The notes under the pieces: generated by a model | Seen by the model: only the letters and a program-made list of their open reading frames with translations | Databases searched by the model: none | Told to the model about the DNA's origin: nothing | Assembly: GCF_008801835.1 (NCBI RefSeq) | Contig: NZ_VZOW01000011.1 | Span: 62,001-126,000 of the forward strand | Source of the DNA: Cupriavidus pauculus | GTDB lineage: Bacteria > Pseudomonadota > Gammaproteobacteria > Burkholderiales > Burkholderiaceae | Direction: 5' to 3' | DNA length: 64,000 nucleotides | Translations under genes and position numbers: made by a program | Shown: positions 7,719-16,620 of the stretch, one piece after another | How the letters are laid out: every line of letters starts with the position of its first letter | How positions within the stretch are numbered: position 1 is the stretch's first letter

Positions 7719-8699
7719 CTACGCGGTGCGCCCCAGCAGTCGACGCAATTGCGCCGCGGTATCTTCGGCGGCCGACAGCGGTAGCAGCGGCACGCCGATG
7801 CCCTTGTGCCAGTCCATTAATGCGGCGCTGTGAGCGTCGGCAAAGCCGCGGATATTGCGTCGCAGTGCTTCCTGCCCGAACCCAAGCTCGACCTGCAATT
7901 CGCCATCGCTGACGACGAGATGGCCGGACGCGGGCAATTCCAGCAGGAACGGGTCGTAGACCAGCACCGACAGCACGTCGTTGCGCTGGCGCAGCGCCAG
8001 CATCAGACGCCGCGTCTGTGCGTCGCTACCATCGAAATCGCTAATCACGATGACCAGGTGGTCGTGATGCGCCACACGCAACGCATGTTGGAGCGCCGTG
8101 TTCAGTTGCACCGCGCCGCGCTGTGCCGGCGCGTCGGCCCGCAATTGCTGGTTATAGCGGACCAGTTCACCGAGCAGATGCAGCACGCCGTGGCGGCTGC
8201 GCTGCGGCGCCACGCTGGTCTGCGCCGCATCGCCAAACACCACGCCGCCGACGCGGTCGCCGTCGGACAGCACGCGCCATGCCGCCAGCGCCGCGGCTTC
8301 GGCCGCCGTCACCGATTTCATCGCACGACGGCTGCCGAAGAACATGTTCATGCGCTGATCCACCACCAGCAGGACGGGACGTTCCTTCTCCTCGGCATAG
8401 ATCCGTACGTGAGGCTTGCCGGTGCGCGCGGTGACACGCCAGTCCATGGTGCGCACATCGTCGCCAGGCAGATATAGCCGCAGTTCCTCGAACGCCAGGC
8501 CCCGACCATGCACACGCGATCCATGCCGCCCGGACAGCAGGCTATGCACCGGCTGGCGCGCGCGGAAGTGGAAATCGCGCACGCTGGCTTCCAGCGCCGC
8601 CAGCGCGGCCATGTCAACGTTGACGCCCGGCGTGGCCTGAGAGGCCGGCGCGGCGCTGCCCAGCGGCGCGCGTGTGCGGGCGGCGGCGTCCTTTGCCAT
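7719..8699 (-). CDS. DUF58 protein of the MoxR/Bat system
   Basis: A 326-residue DUF58 protein. The signature GRGLAFEELRLYLPGDDVRTMDWR and the following RTGKPHVRIYAEEKERPV mark the family, which has a VWA-like fold after the signature. DUF58 proteins are partners of MoxR AAA+ ATPases; the gene starts 18 bases after the moxR stop and is the last gene of the ten-gene minus-strand run. No transmembrane segment is evident, unlike many longer DUF58 proteins, so it is probably cytoplasmic. Role: likely adaptor or assembly factor with MoxR; the client is unknown. Confidence 0.9.
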   Translation of the reverse strand: MAKDAAARTRAPLGSAAPASQATPGVNVDMAALAALEASVRDFHFRARQPVHSLLSGRHGSRVHGRGLAFEELRLYLPGDDVRTMDWRVTARTGKPHVRIYAEEKERPVLLVVDQRMNMFFGSRRAMKSVTAAEAAALAAWRVLSDGDRVGGVVFGDAAQTSVAPQRSRHGVLHLLGELVRYNQQLRADAPAQRGAVQLNTALQHALRVAHHDHLVIVISDFDGSDAQTRRLMLALRQRNDVLSVLVYDPFLLELPASGHLVVSDGELQVELGFGQEALRRNIRGFADAHSAALMDWHKGIGVPLLPLSAAEDTAAQLRRLLGRTA

Positions 8700-8717
8700 G
8701 GGATCGACGCGCGGCCG

Positions 8718-9698
8718 TCAGGCCACCGCCACGCGCTGCAACAGCCGGTCAATCACGGCATCGGCGGAAACCGCCGCGGCGTGCGCCTCGTAAGACAGGA
8801 TCAGGCGATGCCGGAATACGTCGTGCACCACGGCCTGCACGTCGTCCGGCGTGACATGATCGCGGCCGCGCAGCCACGCAAGCGCGCGCGCCACCTTGTC
8901 CAGCCCGATCGAACCACGCGGACTGACGCCCACCTCGATCCACCGTTTCAGGTCGTCGTCGAAGCGGCCCGCATCGCGCGTGGCCTGGACCAGCGTGACG
9001 ATATAGCGCTCGACCGGCGCGCTGACCGCGATGCCGTGAATCGCGTCGCGCGCGGCGAAGATCGCCGCCGGCGACAGCCTGCCCGGTTCGCCCGATGCAT
9101 CGGCCGAGGCCGACGCGGACGCTTCTTCCTGCCGTGCCAGGCGGATGATCTGCGCTTCTGCGTCGCCTTGCGGATATCCGACGCTGACATGCATCAGGAA
9201 GCGATCCATCTGCGCTTCTGGCAACGGATAGGTGCCTTCCTGCTCGATTGGATTCTGCGTGGCCATAACCAGAAACAGCGGCTCAAGCCGGTGCGTGTTG
9301 CCGCCTACCGTGATCTGGCGTTCTTCCATCGCTTCGAGCAGCGCGGCCTGCACCTTGGCTGGCGATCGGTTCACTTCGTCGGCCAGCACCAGGTTGGCAA
9401 ACAGCGGCCCCGGCTGAAAGCGGAATTCGCCCTTGCCGTTGTCCGTCACGTAGATGTCGGAGCCGGTGATATCGGCAGGCAAAAGGTCCGGCGTGAACTG
9501 CACGCGCGACAGGCGCGCATCCAGATGCCGCGCCAGGCTCTTGATGGCGCGCGTCTTTGCCAGGCCGGGCAGCCCCTCCACCAGCAGATGGCCGTTCGCC
9601 AGCAGCCCGAGCAATAGCCGCTCGATCATCCGTTCCTGCCCGACGATCGACTCGCCCATACGCGCCTGCAGCGCCAGGATGTCGTCGCGCGCGCTCAT
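8718..9698 (-). CDS. MoxR-family AAA+ ATPase
   Basis: A 326-residue chaperone-like ATPase. Walker A GLPGLAKT is at residues 42-49, Walker B LVLADEVNRSP follows, then EAMEERQITV, the sensor 1 region MATQNPIEQEGTYPLPEAQMDRF and the C-terminal AAA_lid. The start is the Met of MSARDDILAL, preceded by AGGAGG; the frame is open further upstream but overlaps the previous gene. An Ala/Ser-rich insert (about residues 192-205) is odd for the family. MoxR ATPases work with VWA-domain proteins to assemble or insert cofactors into complexes. Here moxR sits after a sulfatase module instead of heading the Bat genes. Confidence 0.94.
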   Translation of the reverse strand: MSARDDILALQARMGESIVGQERMIERLLLGLLANGHLLVEGLPGLAKTRAIKSLARHLDARLSRVQFTPDLLPADITGSDIYVTDNGKGEFRFQPGPLFANLVLADEVNRSPAKVQAALLEAMEERQITVGGNTHRLEPLFLVMATQNPIEQEGTYPLPEAQMDRFLMHVSVGYPQGDAEAQIIRLARQEEASASASADASGEPGRLSPAAIFAARDAIHGIAVSAPVERYIVTLVQATRDAGRFDDDLKRWIEVGVSPRGSIGLDKVARALAWLRGRDHVTPDDVQAVVHDVFRHRLILSYEAHAAAVSADAVIDRLLQRVAVA

Positions 9699-9712
9699 GG
9701 CGTGCCTCCTAG

Positions 9713-12286
9713 TCAATGAGCCGGTCGGCCCCCGGTAAACCAGTTGTAATAAGGATTGTCTGGCGCGGCCTGCATCACGGCGGTGATGTCGCGCAGCCAT
9801 TGCTCGCGGTCGCCGCGATAGGCGTCGAGCCCCGCCGCGTAGAACCTGTACAGCGTGGCGCGCTCGGCGCGTATCTGCCGATATAGCGCGTCATCAGCGC
9901 CGGACAACGGCGGGTCCGACGACATGTCGAGCAGTTCCTGCAATACCTGCGGAAATTCCTGTCGGCGCACCCAGCCCGTGTACTCGATGCGCGGGCGATC
10001 GTCGGTAACGGCGGCGGCATCGCCGGCAAACCAGTCCAGCCCGGCGCGGTCTGTGACGTACGTGGCCAGCAAGGCGGCAGGCGAGGCAATGCCTACCGCC
10101 TGCAGCGCCGCCGATACCTTCGCGTCGGCAAATCTCGATGCAATGCGTGGCGCGTCGAGCGTCAGCGGCTGCATCGAGCCGACCAGCAGCATTTCATGCA
10201 GCTCGGTGGTCCAGAGCGAGGCATGCGGAAACACGTCGAGAAAACTGCGCACCAGCGAGCGCGTGTCGTCACGATTCTGCGTCGGCAACGGCAGCCATTG
10301 GGCCACGATGCCGTGCTGCCGCAGCCGCGCCGCCGCCAGTTGATAGAACTCGCGCGAGTAGAGATTGACAACGCCGCTGGCCGACGGCGGCGGCGGCTCA
10401 AGCGTGATCAGGTCGTAGCGCTGCGCGCTCTGCAGCAGCTCGCGCCGGCCGTCGCGCAACCGGATATCGACGCGCGCGTCGCGGCTGACGTCATAGTTGC
10501 CCTGGAAGCTCGGCGCGGCGCGCACCACGGCCGGCAACAGCTCGGCCACCACCCGCTGCTCCATGCCCGGATACTGCAGCAGCGCGCCGGCCGTAATGCC
10601 GGTGCCGAGCCCGATCACCAGCGCCGAGCGCGGCGTCGCGTCATGCACGATCATCGGCAGCAGCGCCTGCAACCGCATATAGCGCAGCGACGTCATGGTG
10701 TCGCCCGAATTCGAAACGCCCTGGATATACAACCGCCGGAACGGTTGCGACGCCTTGCCCTGCTGCACCACGGCCACCGTGGCACCACGGCTTTCCTCGT
10801 AGAACACCAGCGATCCGCCGCGCGTCTTGGCCAGCAACGCGGCAAGACGATCCGCGGGCGTGGCCACCGCGACGATCACCGTGACGACCACCAGCAATGG
10901 AATGGCAAAGCGCGCGCGACGCCGCACGCCATCGCCAAACGCGATGGCCAGCAACGCCACCAGCCCGCTGGCCGCTGCCAGCACGCCAAGCGTGTGCACC
11001 ACACCAATCGACGGCACGAGCACGAATCCCGCCACGACCGACCCCGCAATGCCGCCGAGCGTGTTCAACGCGATCACCGCGCCGACTCCCGAACCCACGC
11101 GCGCGGCGTCGACCGACAGCCTCACGACATACGGGAACGCCGCGCCCAGTAATATCGTCGGCACCAGCACGATGCAGAGCGCCGCCACGGCAAAACTGGT
11201 GCACGTAGCGACCAGCAGGCTGCCCGTGGCGCCAAGCACCCGTTGCGACACCAGCGCCTGCGCGGCGGGCAGCCATTCTCCGAGCCACGCGAATTCGATC
11301 AGCGCCACACAGCCCGCACCGGCTACGAGCCACGCGAACATCGCCCAGGGATCGCGTGCGCTATCGACACGCCGGGCCACGCACAGGCTGCCGATCATCA
11401 GGCCCGCCAGATAGGTGGCCAACACCACAGCGAACGCAAAAGCGCGCGTGCTCAGAAACTGCACGATCGCCTGCGACCACACCACCTCGTAGCCAAGCGC
11501 GATGCCGCCGGCCAGCGCGTAGAGCGACAGCGCGAGCGTCCGTTGCGTAGCAGGCCGCGCGAGCGATGATGCGGCTGCTGTCGCAGCGGCGACGTTGACG
11601 GGGGCATGACGGCCGAAGCGCCAAGCGCCAAGCGCGGCCAGACCGTTCAGTGCGGCAGCCGCCAGGGCGCTGCCCGTCACGCCTAGCCACGGAATCAGTA
11701 CGAAAGCAGCGGCCAGCGTGCCGGCGATGGCGCCTGCCGTGTTGGCCGCGTAAAGTTGACCGCCGTGTTTTCCCAGTTGCACGCCATCGGTGCGAATCGC
11801 GCGCATCAACGCGGGCAACGTGCCGCCCATCTCCATCGCGGGCACGCCCACCAGCAGGATCGGCAGGATCCATGCGGCCACACCGGCGCGCGCTTCCAGC
11901 CATGCAAACGGTGCGGCGCTATGCGCCAAGGCCAGCGTCGCGCCGATCGCCAGCGCCGCGATGGCGCATTCGAGCCAAAGGTAGAGACGCCACGCTGACG
12001 ACACGCGATCGGCAAGGCGCCCCACCATCCAGCCGCCGAAGGCCAAGCCGGCGAAGAAAGCGCTGACACCGATCGACACCGCATGCACATCGACACCGAC
12101 CACCAGCGACAACTGCTTGATCCACAGCACCTGATAGACCAGCCCGGCCGCGCCCGATGCGCACAACAACACCGCGGCCTGCCAGAGGCCGCGGCTTGTG
12201 CTAGCCGTCAGGTCCGCCGCGGGACGGACGCGCCGGGCACGGTGGTCTGTCACGTCCGATCCCAGCTTGCGGTTGGCCGACGTCAC
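9713..12286 (-). CDS. Fused polytopic membrane protein with spermidine-synthase-like domain
   Basis: An 857-residue protein. The first half (about residues 30-500) is a series of hydrophobic helices in an MFS-like pattern; the second half is a spermidine-synthase-like Rossmann domain with SAM-type loop VIGLGTGITAGAL and the acidic/aromatic active-site stretch DLITLEPPPPSASG. Proteins of this build are common in bacteria but their reaction is mostly unknown; they may transfer an aminopropyl or methyl group, or not be synthases at all. The ATG overlaps the sulfatase stop in an ATGA, so translation is coupled to the sulfatase. Confidence 0.86.
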   Translation of the reverse strand: MTSANRKLGSDVTDHRARRVRPAADLTASTSRGLWQAAVLLCASGAAGLVYQVLWIKQLSLVVGVDVHAVSIGVSAFFAGLAFGGWMVGRLADRVSSAWRLYLWLECAIAALAIGATLALAHSAAPFAWLEARAGVAAWILPILLVGVPAMEMGGTLPALMRAIRTDGVQLGKHGGQLYAANTAGAIAGTLAAAFVLIPWLGVTGSALAAAALNGLAALGAWRFGRHAPVNVAAATAAASSLARPATQRTLALSLYALAGGIALGYEVVWSQAIVQFLSTRAFAFAVVLATYLAGLMIGSLCVARRVDSARDPWAMFAWLVAGAGCVALIEFAWLGEWLPAAQALVSQRVLGATGSLLVATCTSFAVAALCIVLVPTILLGAAFPYVVRLSVDAARVGSGVGAVIALNTLGGIAGSVVAGFVLVPSIGVVHTLGVLAAASGLVALLAIAFGDGVRRRARFAIPLLVVVTVIVAVATPADRLAALLAKTRGGSLVFYEESRGATVAVVQQGKASQPFRRLYIQGVSNSGDTMTSLRYMRLQALLPMIVHDATPRSALVIGLGTGITAGALLQYPGMEQRVVAELLPAVVRAAPSFQGNYDVSRDARVDIRLRDGRRELLQSAQRYDLITLEPPPPSASGVVNLYSREFYQLAAARLRQHGIVAQWLPLPTQNRDDTRSLVRSFLDVFPHASLWTTELHEMLLVGSMQPLTLDAPRIASRFADAKVSAALQAVGIASPAALLATYVTDRAGLDWFAGDAAAVTDDRPRIEYTGWVRRQEFPQVLQELLDMSSDPPLSGADDALYRQIRAERATLYRFYAAGLDAYRGDREQWLRDITAVMQAAPDNPYYNWFTGGRPAH

Positions 12287-14115
12287 TTCTTCTGTTGCGT
12301 TTGCGATTGCACGCGCTGCATCTGGTCTGCCACCTGCTTCTTGATCTTTTCGCTGGCCTGGTCGATCGTGAAGCTGGCCGGCAACTGGCTTGGCGGGTAG
12401 TCGACGAAGGTCTGCAGGAAGTTGATCGCCCGGCGGTTGCCTTCGATGAACAGATACGGGTTCTGCGTTTCAAGATCGAAGTAGCGGTTAGTCGGCCCGG
12501 TATCGGCGCGCTCATACGGGTCCATGCGCAGGTTGAAGTATTTCGGCGCGCGCAGACAGGTGAACGGTTCCTTCCAGACCATGAACGATCCATTCTGTCG
12601 CTGTTCGCAGAACACGATCTTCCACGCGGTCGGTGTCGTGGCGCCCTGTGTCAGCACGTCATAGCGCATCGCCACCAGTTCCGCATCGTCGTTGAAGTAG
12701 TAGAACTCGTTGCGTGCGCTCTGCTGTGTCTGCCCGGTCAGCAGCGGCAGCTGGTTGTAGCCATCCAGATGCAGCTTGGCCGATTTGCCGCCCAGCGACG
12801 TGCCCTTGAGCAGCCGGTCCTTGATATCGCCATCGCCCGCGGCCGCCAGCAGCGTCGGGAACCAGTCGAGCCCCGACATCAGTCCGTTGGTTACCGTCCC
12901 CGGCTGGATTTTGCCCGGCCATCGCACCATCGCGGGCACACGGAAGGCGCCTTCCCAATTCGAATCCTTCTCGCTGCGGAACGGCGTGTTGGCTGCATCC
13001 GGCCACGTGAAGAAGTTGGGGCCGTTGTCGGTCGTGAAGACCACCAGCGTGTTGTTGGTGATACCGGCATCGTCCAGCGCCTTCAGCAGCTTGCCAACGT
13101 TCTGGTCCATTTCCCACATGCCGTCCGCATATTCATGGCCCAGGCCCAGCCCCGCCTTGCCGCGATATTCGGGACGCACGTGCGTGAACAGGTGCATGCG
13201 CGTGAAGTTCATCCACACGAAGAACGGCTGCTTGCCCTGCGCCTGCTTCTGGATGTAGTTGATCGCGGCGCCCGTGGTTTCGTCGTCGATCGTTTCCATG
13301 CGCTTGCGATTGAGCGGACCGGTGTCCTCGATCTTGCCGTCGGCGGTGCTGTGAATCACGCCGCGCGGGTTATAGAACTTGAGGAAGTCGGGGTTGTCCT
13401 TCGGCCAGTACGGCCGCTCGGGCTCTTCCTCGGCGTTCAGGTGATAGAGGTTGCCGAAGAATTCGTCGAAGCCGTGCTTGGTCGGCAGGAAGCGATCCTG
13501 ATCGCCCAGGTGGTTCTTGCCGAACTGCGCGGTGGCGTAGCCCAGCGGCTTCAGCGCCTGCGCGATCGTGACATCGCGATCCTGCAGGCCAACCGGTGCG
13601 CCCGGCAGGCCCACCTTCGACAGGCCCGTGCGGAATACCGACTGCCCGGTGATGAAGGTGGAACGTCCCGCCGTGCAGCTGTTTTCGGCGTAGTAATCGG
13701 TCATCATCATGCCCTCGCGGGCAATCCGGTCGATATTCGGCGTGCGGTAACCGACCACGCCATTGCTGAACGCGCTGACATTGCCCAGCCCGACGTCATC
13801 GCCGAAGATCACCAGGATGTTTGGCTTGCCGCCAGGCGCGCCCTGCGCCGGCGCCGCGGCAACCGGCGACGCGCCCGCGCTGGCATCGGGGGCGGACGCC
13901 ACGGGTGCAGACGCCACTGGTGCGGGCGTCACCGGCGGGGCGCTGGCCACGGGCGGCGGCGCGACGGGTGCCTGGGCGGCGGGTGTCTGCGCCGGCTTGT
14001 TTTCGTCAGCCTTCTTGCAGCCGGCCACGGCCACGATCGCAATGATCGCCGTGGTCGCAGCCAGCCTGGTCATACGCGTCCCGAATGTCGAGGGCGTTCG
14101 CTTTACGGCGGTCAT
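12283..14115 (-). CDS. Lipoprotein sulfatase (type I, formylglycine-dependent)
   Basis: A 610-residue sulfate-ester hydrolase. The signal ends in lipobox AVAGC (Cys33), then comes a Pro/Ala/Val-rich linker to about residue 96 and the alkaline-phosphatase-like catalytic domain. Metal ligands Asp106-Asp107 (FGDDVG), the formylglycine motif CTAGR at Cys147 (a CxAxR variant of CxPxR), GKNHLGD and TTDNGPNFF are all present, so the enzyme looks active. The start is the ATG at 14115 with GGGAGGA before it; an in-frame ATG 12 codons upstream lacks one. It is probably anchored in the periplasm. Its formylglycine-generating enzyme is two genes upstream. Substrate unknown. Confidence 0.92.
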   Translation of the reverse strand: MTAVKRTPSTFGTRMTRLAATTAIIAIVAVAGCKKADENKPAQTPAAQAPVAPPPVASAPPVTPAPVASAPVASAPDASAGASPVAAAPAQGAPGGKPNILVIFGDDVGLGNVSAFSNGVVGYRTPNIDRIAREGMMMTDYYAENSCTAGRSTFITGQSVFRTGLSKVGLPGAPVGLQDRDVTIAQALKPLGYATAQFGKNHLGDQDRFLPTKHGFDEFFGNLYHLNAEEEPERPYWPKDNPDFLKFYNPRGVIHSTADGKIEDTGPLNRKRMETIDDETTGAAINYIQKQAQGKQPFFVWMNFTRMHLFTHVRPEYRGKAGLGLGHEYADGMWEMDQNVGKLLKALDDAGITNNTLVVFTTDNGPNFFTWPDAANTPFRSEKDSNWEGAFRVPAMVRWPGKIQPGTVTNGLMSGLDWFPTLLAAAGDGDIKDRLLKGTSLGGKSAKLHLDGYNQLPLLTGQTQQSARNEFYYFNDDAELVAMRYDVLTQGATTPTAWKIVFCEQRQNGSFMVWKEPFTCLRAPKYFNLRMDPYERADTGPTNRYFDLETQNPYLFIEGNRRAINFLQTFVDYPPSQLPASFTIDQASEKIKKQVADQMQRVQSQTQQKK

Positions 14116-14147
14116 GTTGTCCTCCCGTTGAGAAGAGTGTCGTGCAC

Positions 14148-15227
14148 TCAAGGTTTTGCGAACGGATAGATCTGCAACCAGTCCTGCTTCATGCTGATCA
14201 CGGTCCAGCCACGCGCCAGCGCTTCATCGAGCGCGCGATCGAGCTTGCCGATCCTGGACTGGCGGTCGTAGGCGAATTCGCGCTCGGCGTCGTCGTGATG
14301 CACCAGCACTGCCAGCCGCTGGCCGGGGCCGGCCACCGTGTACTGCAGCATCTGCAGGTCGCCGTCGGAGTTGCCGACGGCCAGAATCGGGCGCCTGCCG
14401 ATCTGGCGATAGATCCCCACGGGCTTGCCGGGGCCATCGTCGATGAATTCGAGCTTGGGGCCGCGCACCAGCGCCGGCTGGCCATTGCGTAGCTCATAGG
14501 TGACGGTCTGCGTGGAGCCGATCACCTGCTCGGGCGGAATGCCGTAGACGCGCTCGGCCCACGGCCGCATGAACTCGATGGTGCCGCCGGACACGATGTA
14601 GGTCTTGAATCCGTTGGCGCGCAGGTACTTGAGCAGTTCCAGCTGGGGCTGGTAGACCAGCTCGGTATAGGGGCGATTGAATTTCGGGTGACGCGCGCTT
14701 TCCAGCCACGCGCGAATCGTGCGGTCGTATTCGTCCACCGTCATGCCGCTGTTGCCGGCCGCAATCAACGGGAGCAGGTGTTTTTCCTCGCGCATCAGCG
14801 CATTCATGTCGTTGGCCATCAGCGCCTTGAATGCGGGATTGTTGTTCCATTCCGGATGTTTCGGCGCGGCCTGGCGGACCTGATCGAGCAGGAAGAAGAA
14901 CTGGAAGTACAGCGGCTGTTCGCTCCACAGCGTGCCGTCGTTGTCGAACACGGCAATGCGCTCGGCCGGCGGCACGAAATCGGGAGAGCCCTCGCGCGTC
15001 ACGGCATCGACAAACTTCAAGATAGTCTGGCGCGACGGGCCGTCCCGCCACGAAGACAAGGCGGCGGTCGCGTTGCCGGTCGATGCTGTCGATGTCGACG
15101 CGGCCGTTGGCGCCGTGGCGTTCGGTGCGGCGCACCCGCCCAGCGCGGCAAGCACCGCCGCGGCCAATACCGCGGCGGAGATCGCCCGGTGAAAACGTTT
15201 CAAGCCTCCTGCCACGGCAACTGGCAT
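14148..15227 (-). CDS. HAD-superfamily hydrolase lipoprotein (phosphoserine-phosphatase-like)
   Basis: A 359-residue exported HAD phosphatase-like protein. The signal carries lipobox LGGC (Cys32). Motif I is FDNDGTL with nucleophile Asp95 and acid Asp97; motif II is in YIVSGGTIEF; motif IV is AVGNSDGDLQML. The large cap between motifs I and II has an aromatic stretch (PLYFQFFFLLDQ). A secreted HAD next to a sulfatase suggests a shared substrate, such as a compound carrying both sulfate and phosphate, but that is inference. AGGAGG lies at good spacing before the ATG. The gene lies 43 bases after the FGE gene and 32 before the sulfatase start. Confidence 0.88.
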   Translation of the reverse strand: MPVAVAGGLKRFHRAISAAVLAAAVLAALGGCAAPNATAPTAASTSTASTGNATAALSSWRDGPSRQTILKFVDAVTREGSPDFVPPAERIAVFDNDGTLWSEQPLYFQFFFLLDQVRQAAPKHPEWNNNPAFKALMANDMNALMREEKHLLPLIAAGNSGMTVDEYDRTIRAWLESARHPKFNRPYTELVYQPQLELLKYLRANGFKTYIVSGGTIEFMRPWAERVYGIPPEQVIGSTQTVTYELRNGQPALVRGPKLEFIDDGPGKPVGIYRQIGRRPILAVGNSDGDLQMLQYTVAGPGQRLAVLVHHDDAEREFAYDRQSRIGKLDRALDEALARGWTVISMKQDWLQIYPFAKP

Positions 15228-15270
15228 GCGTACGCCTCCTGACTGGATCGGAATGGTTTTATTGATGGTT

Positions 15271-16494
15271 TTATTTTTCGATCTGCCGCGCGCCAGCGGC
15301 TTGCATCGCCAGCGGGGCCTGCCTGCGCATGTCGGCCCAGCGGGCGTCGTCCATCACCAGGCGGAAGCCCAGGTGCGACATGCTGGTATAGGGATCGGTG
15401 CCACGCCGTGCGCTCGGGCGGTAGCTCAGGCAGAAATCCTCGTTGCACAGGAACGAGCCGCCCCGCGTGACGCGCTTGGGCGCCGTCACCGGGACGCCCG
15501 GTTCGCTCGGGTCCCATGAATCGCGCGGTCCCGCCGGGTTTTGCAGCACCGCCGTGGAGACGGCCTCACGGCGAAACTGGTCGGCGCGATACCAGTCGGC
15601 CACCCACTGCCACGCGTTGCCCGTCATATCGGCAAGCCCGTAGCCGTTGACCGGAAACGTGCCGACCGGGCTGGTGCTCACCGCGCCGCCAGCCTTGGCG
15701 CTGACCACGGGGAACGGCTGCACCTGCTGACCCTGCCACACGTTGGCCATCTGGCGGCCGTCCGGGGCAAACTTGTCGCCCCAGGTGTAGGTGGCCTGTT
15801 CCAGGCCGCCGCGCGCCGCGAACTCCCATTCCGCCTCGGTGGGCAGGCGTTTGCCGGCCCACTTGGCGTAAGCCTCGGCGTCTTCGTACGAGACCTGCAC
15901 CACTGGATGGTTGTCCTTGCCGTCGATCGAGCTGCCGGGGCCGTTCGGATGCTTCCAGTCCGCACCGGGAACAAAGCGCCACCAACGCCAGTATTCGCGC
16001 AGCGGCACGGGGCTGTTGGTGCCGACGAACACCATCGCGCCGGCCACCATCGCGCTGTCTGGTGGACGCGGCGTGCCCGGCGGCAGTTGGACCTTCATGG
16101 TTTCCCAGTCGGGCGCGCGCTCGGCGGTGGTGACGTAGCCGGTGGCCGCCACGAACTTGCGGAACTGGGCATTGGTCACGTGGTGCTGATCCATCCAGAA
16201 ACCATTCACATGCACCTTGTGCGCGGGCCGTTCATTGGCCTGCGCAAGCTTGTGGTCGCTGCCCATCAGGAAATCGCCGCCCGGTACGTGGACCATGCCC
16301 AGCGGCGCGTTGACGCCATCACCGGGCTTGATTTCGGCGGCGCCGGGGCTCGCGTCGCCGCCATGGGTTGCGTACCACCACGTGCCGCCCGCGCCTGCGG
16401 CAGCCATGCCGAGCACCCACGCGGCCAGCCAGGCGCGGCGTGGCCGTGTGGGCGTTGCCAAGGCTTCCGTCCTGCGTTGCCGCGCTTGTCCCAT
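15271..16494 (-). CDS. Formylglycine-generating enzyme (SUMF1/FGE family), membrane-anchored
   Basis: A 407-residue FGE-sulfatase-domain protein that should oxidise the sulfatase Cys147 to formylglycine. A hydrophobic segment (about residues 20-40) looks like an uncleaved signal anchor, so the catalytic domain probably faces the periplasm. The domain (about 65-400) shows GGDFLMGSD, HHVTNAQFRKFV, RLPTEAEWEFAARGG, MTGNAWQWVADWY and RGGSFLCNEDFCLSYRPSARRG. The paired Cys350 and Cys355 (CX4C) match the catalytic copper-binding cysteines of true FGEs, which many SUMF1 relatives such as EgtB lack. It heads the sulfatase module, and AAGGAG precedes its ATG. Confidence 0.92.
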   Translation of the reverse strand: MGQARQRRTEALATPTRPRRAWLAAWVLGMAAAGAGGTWWYATHGGDASPGAAEIKPGDGVNAPLGMVHVPGGDFLMGSDHKLAQANERPAHKVHVNGFWMDQHHVTNAQFRKFVAATGYVTTAERAPDWETMKVQLPPGTPRPPDSAMVAGAMVFVGTNSPVPLREYWRWWRFVPGADWKHPNGPGSSIDGKDNHPVVQVSYEDAEAYAKWAGKRLPTEAEWEFAARGGLEQATYTWGDKFAPDGRQMANVWQGQQVQPFPVVSAKAGGAVSTSPVGTFPVNGYGLADMTGNAWQWVADWYRADQFRREAVSTAVLQNPAGPRDSWDPSEPGVPVTAPKRVTRGGSFLCNEDFCLSYRPSARRGTDPYTSMSHLGFRLVMDDARWADMRRQAPLAMQAAGARQIEK

Positions 16495-16620
16495 CCACGC
16501 TCCTTGCCTGATGTGCCTGACAGTCCGCTAGAGTATTGGTAGTGATCAGCGTTAAACGGAATGCAATCTTTTGGGTATTTGATGTTAGTGGTTTAGCCTT
16601 GATCAAATACGGTGCGGCTT
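16495..16620 (-). promoter_or_regulatory. AT-richer gap between batD and the sulfatase module
   Basis: This 126-base stretch is the only sizeable gap in the ten-gene run and is clearly richer in A/T than its flanks. It may carry a separate promoter for the FGE-sulfatase-MoxR half. I could not single out a convincing -35/-10 pair. Confidence 0.35.

Noticed and set aside
12295..14169. 624-codon plus-strand frame across the sulfatase gene
   Set aside because: Mirror of the sulfatase coding strand with atypical composition.
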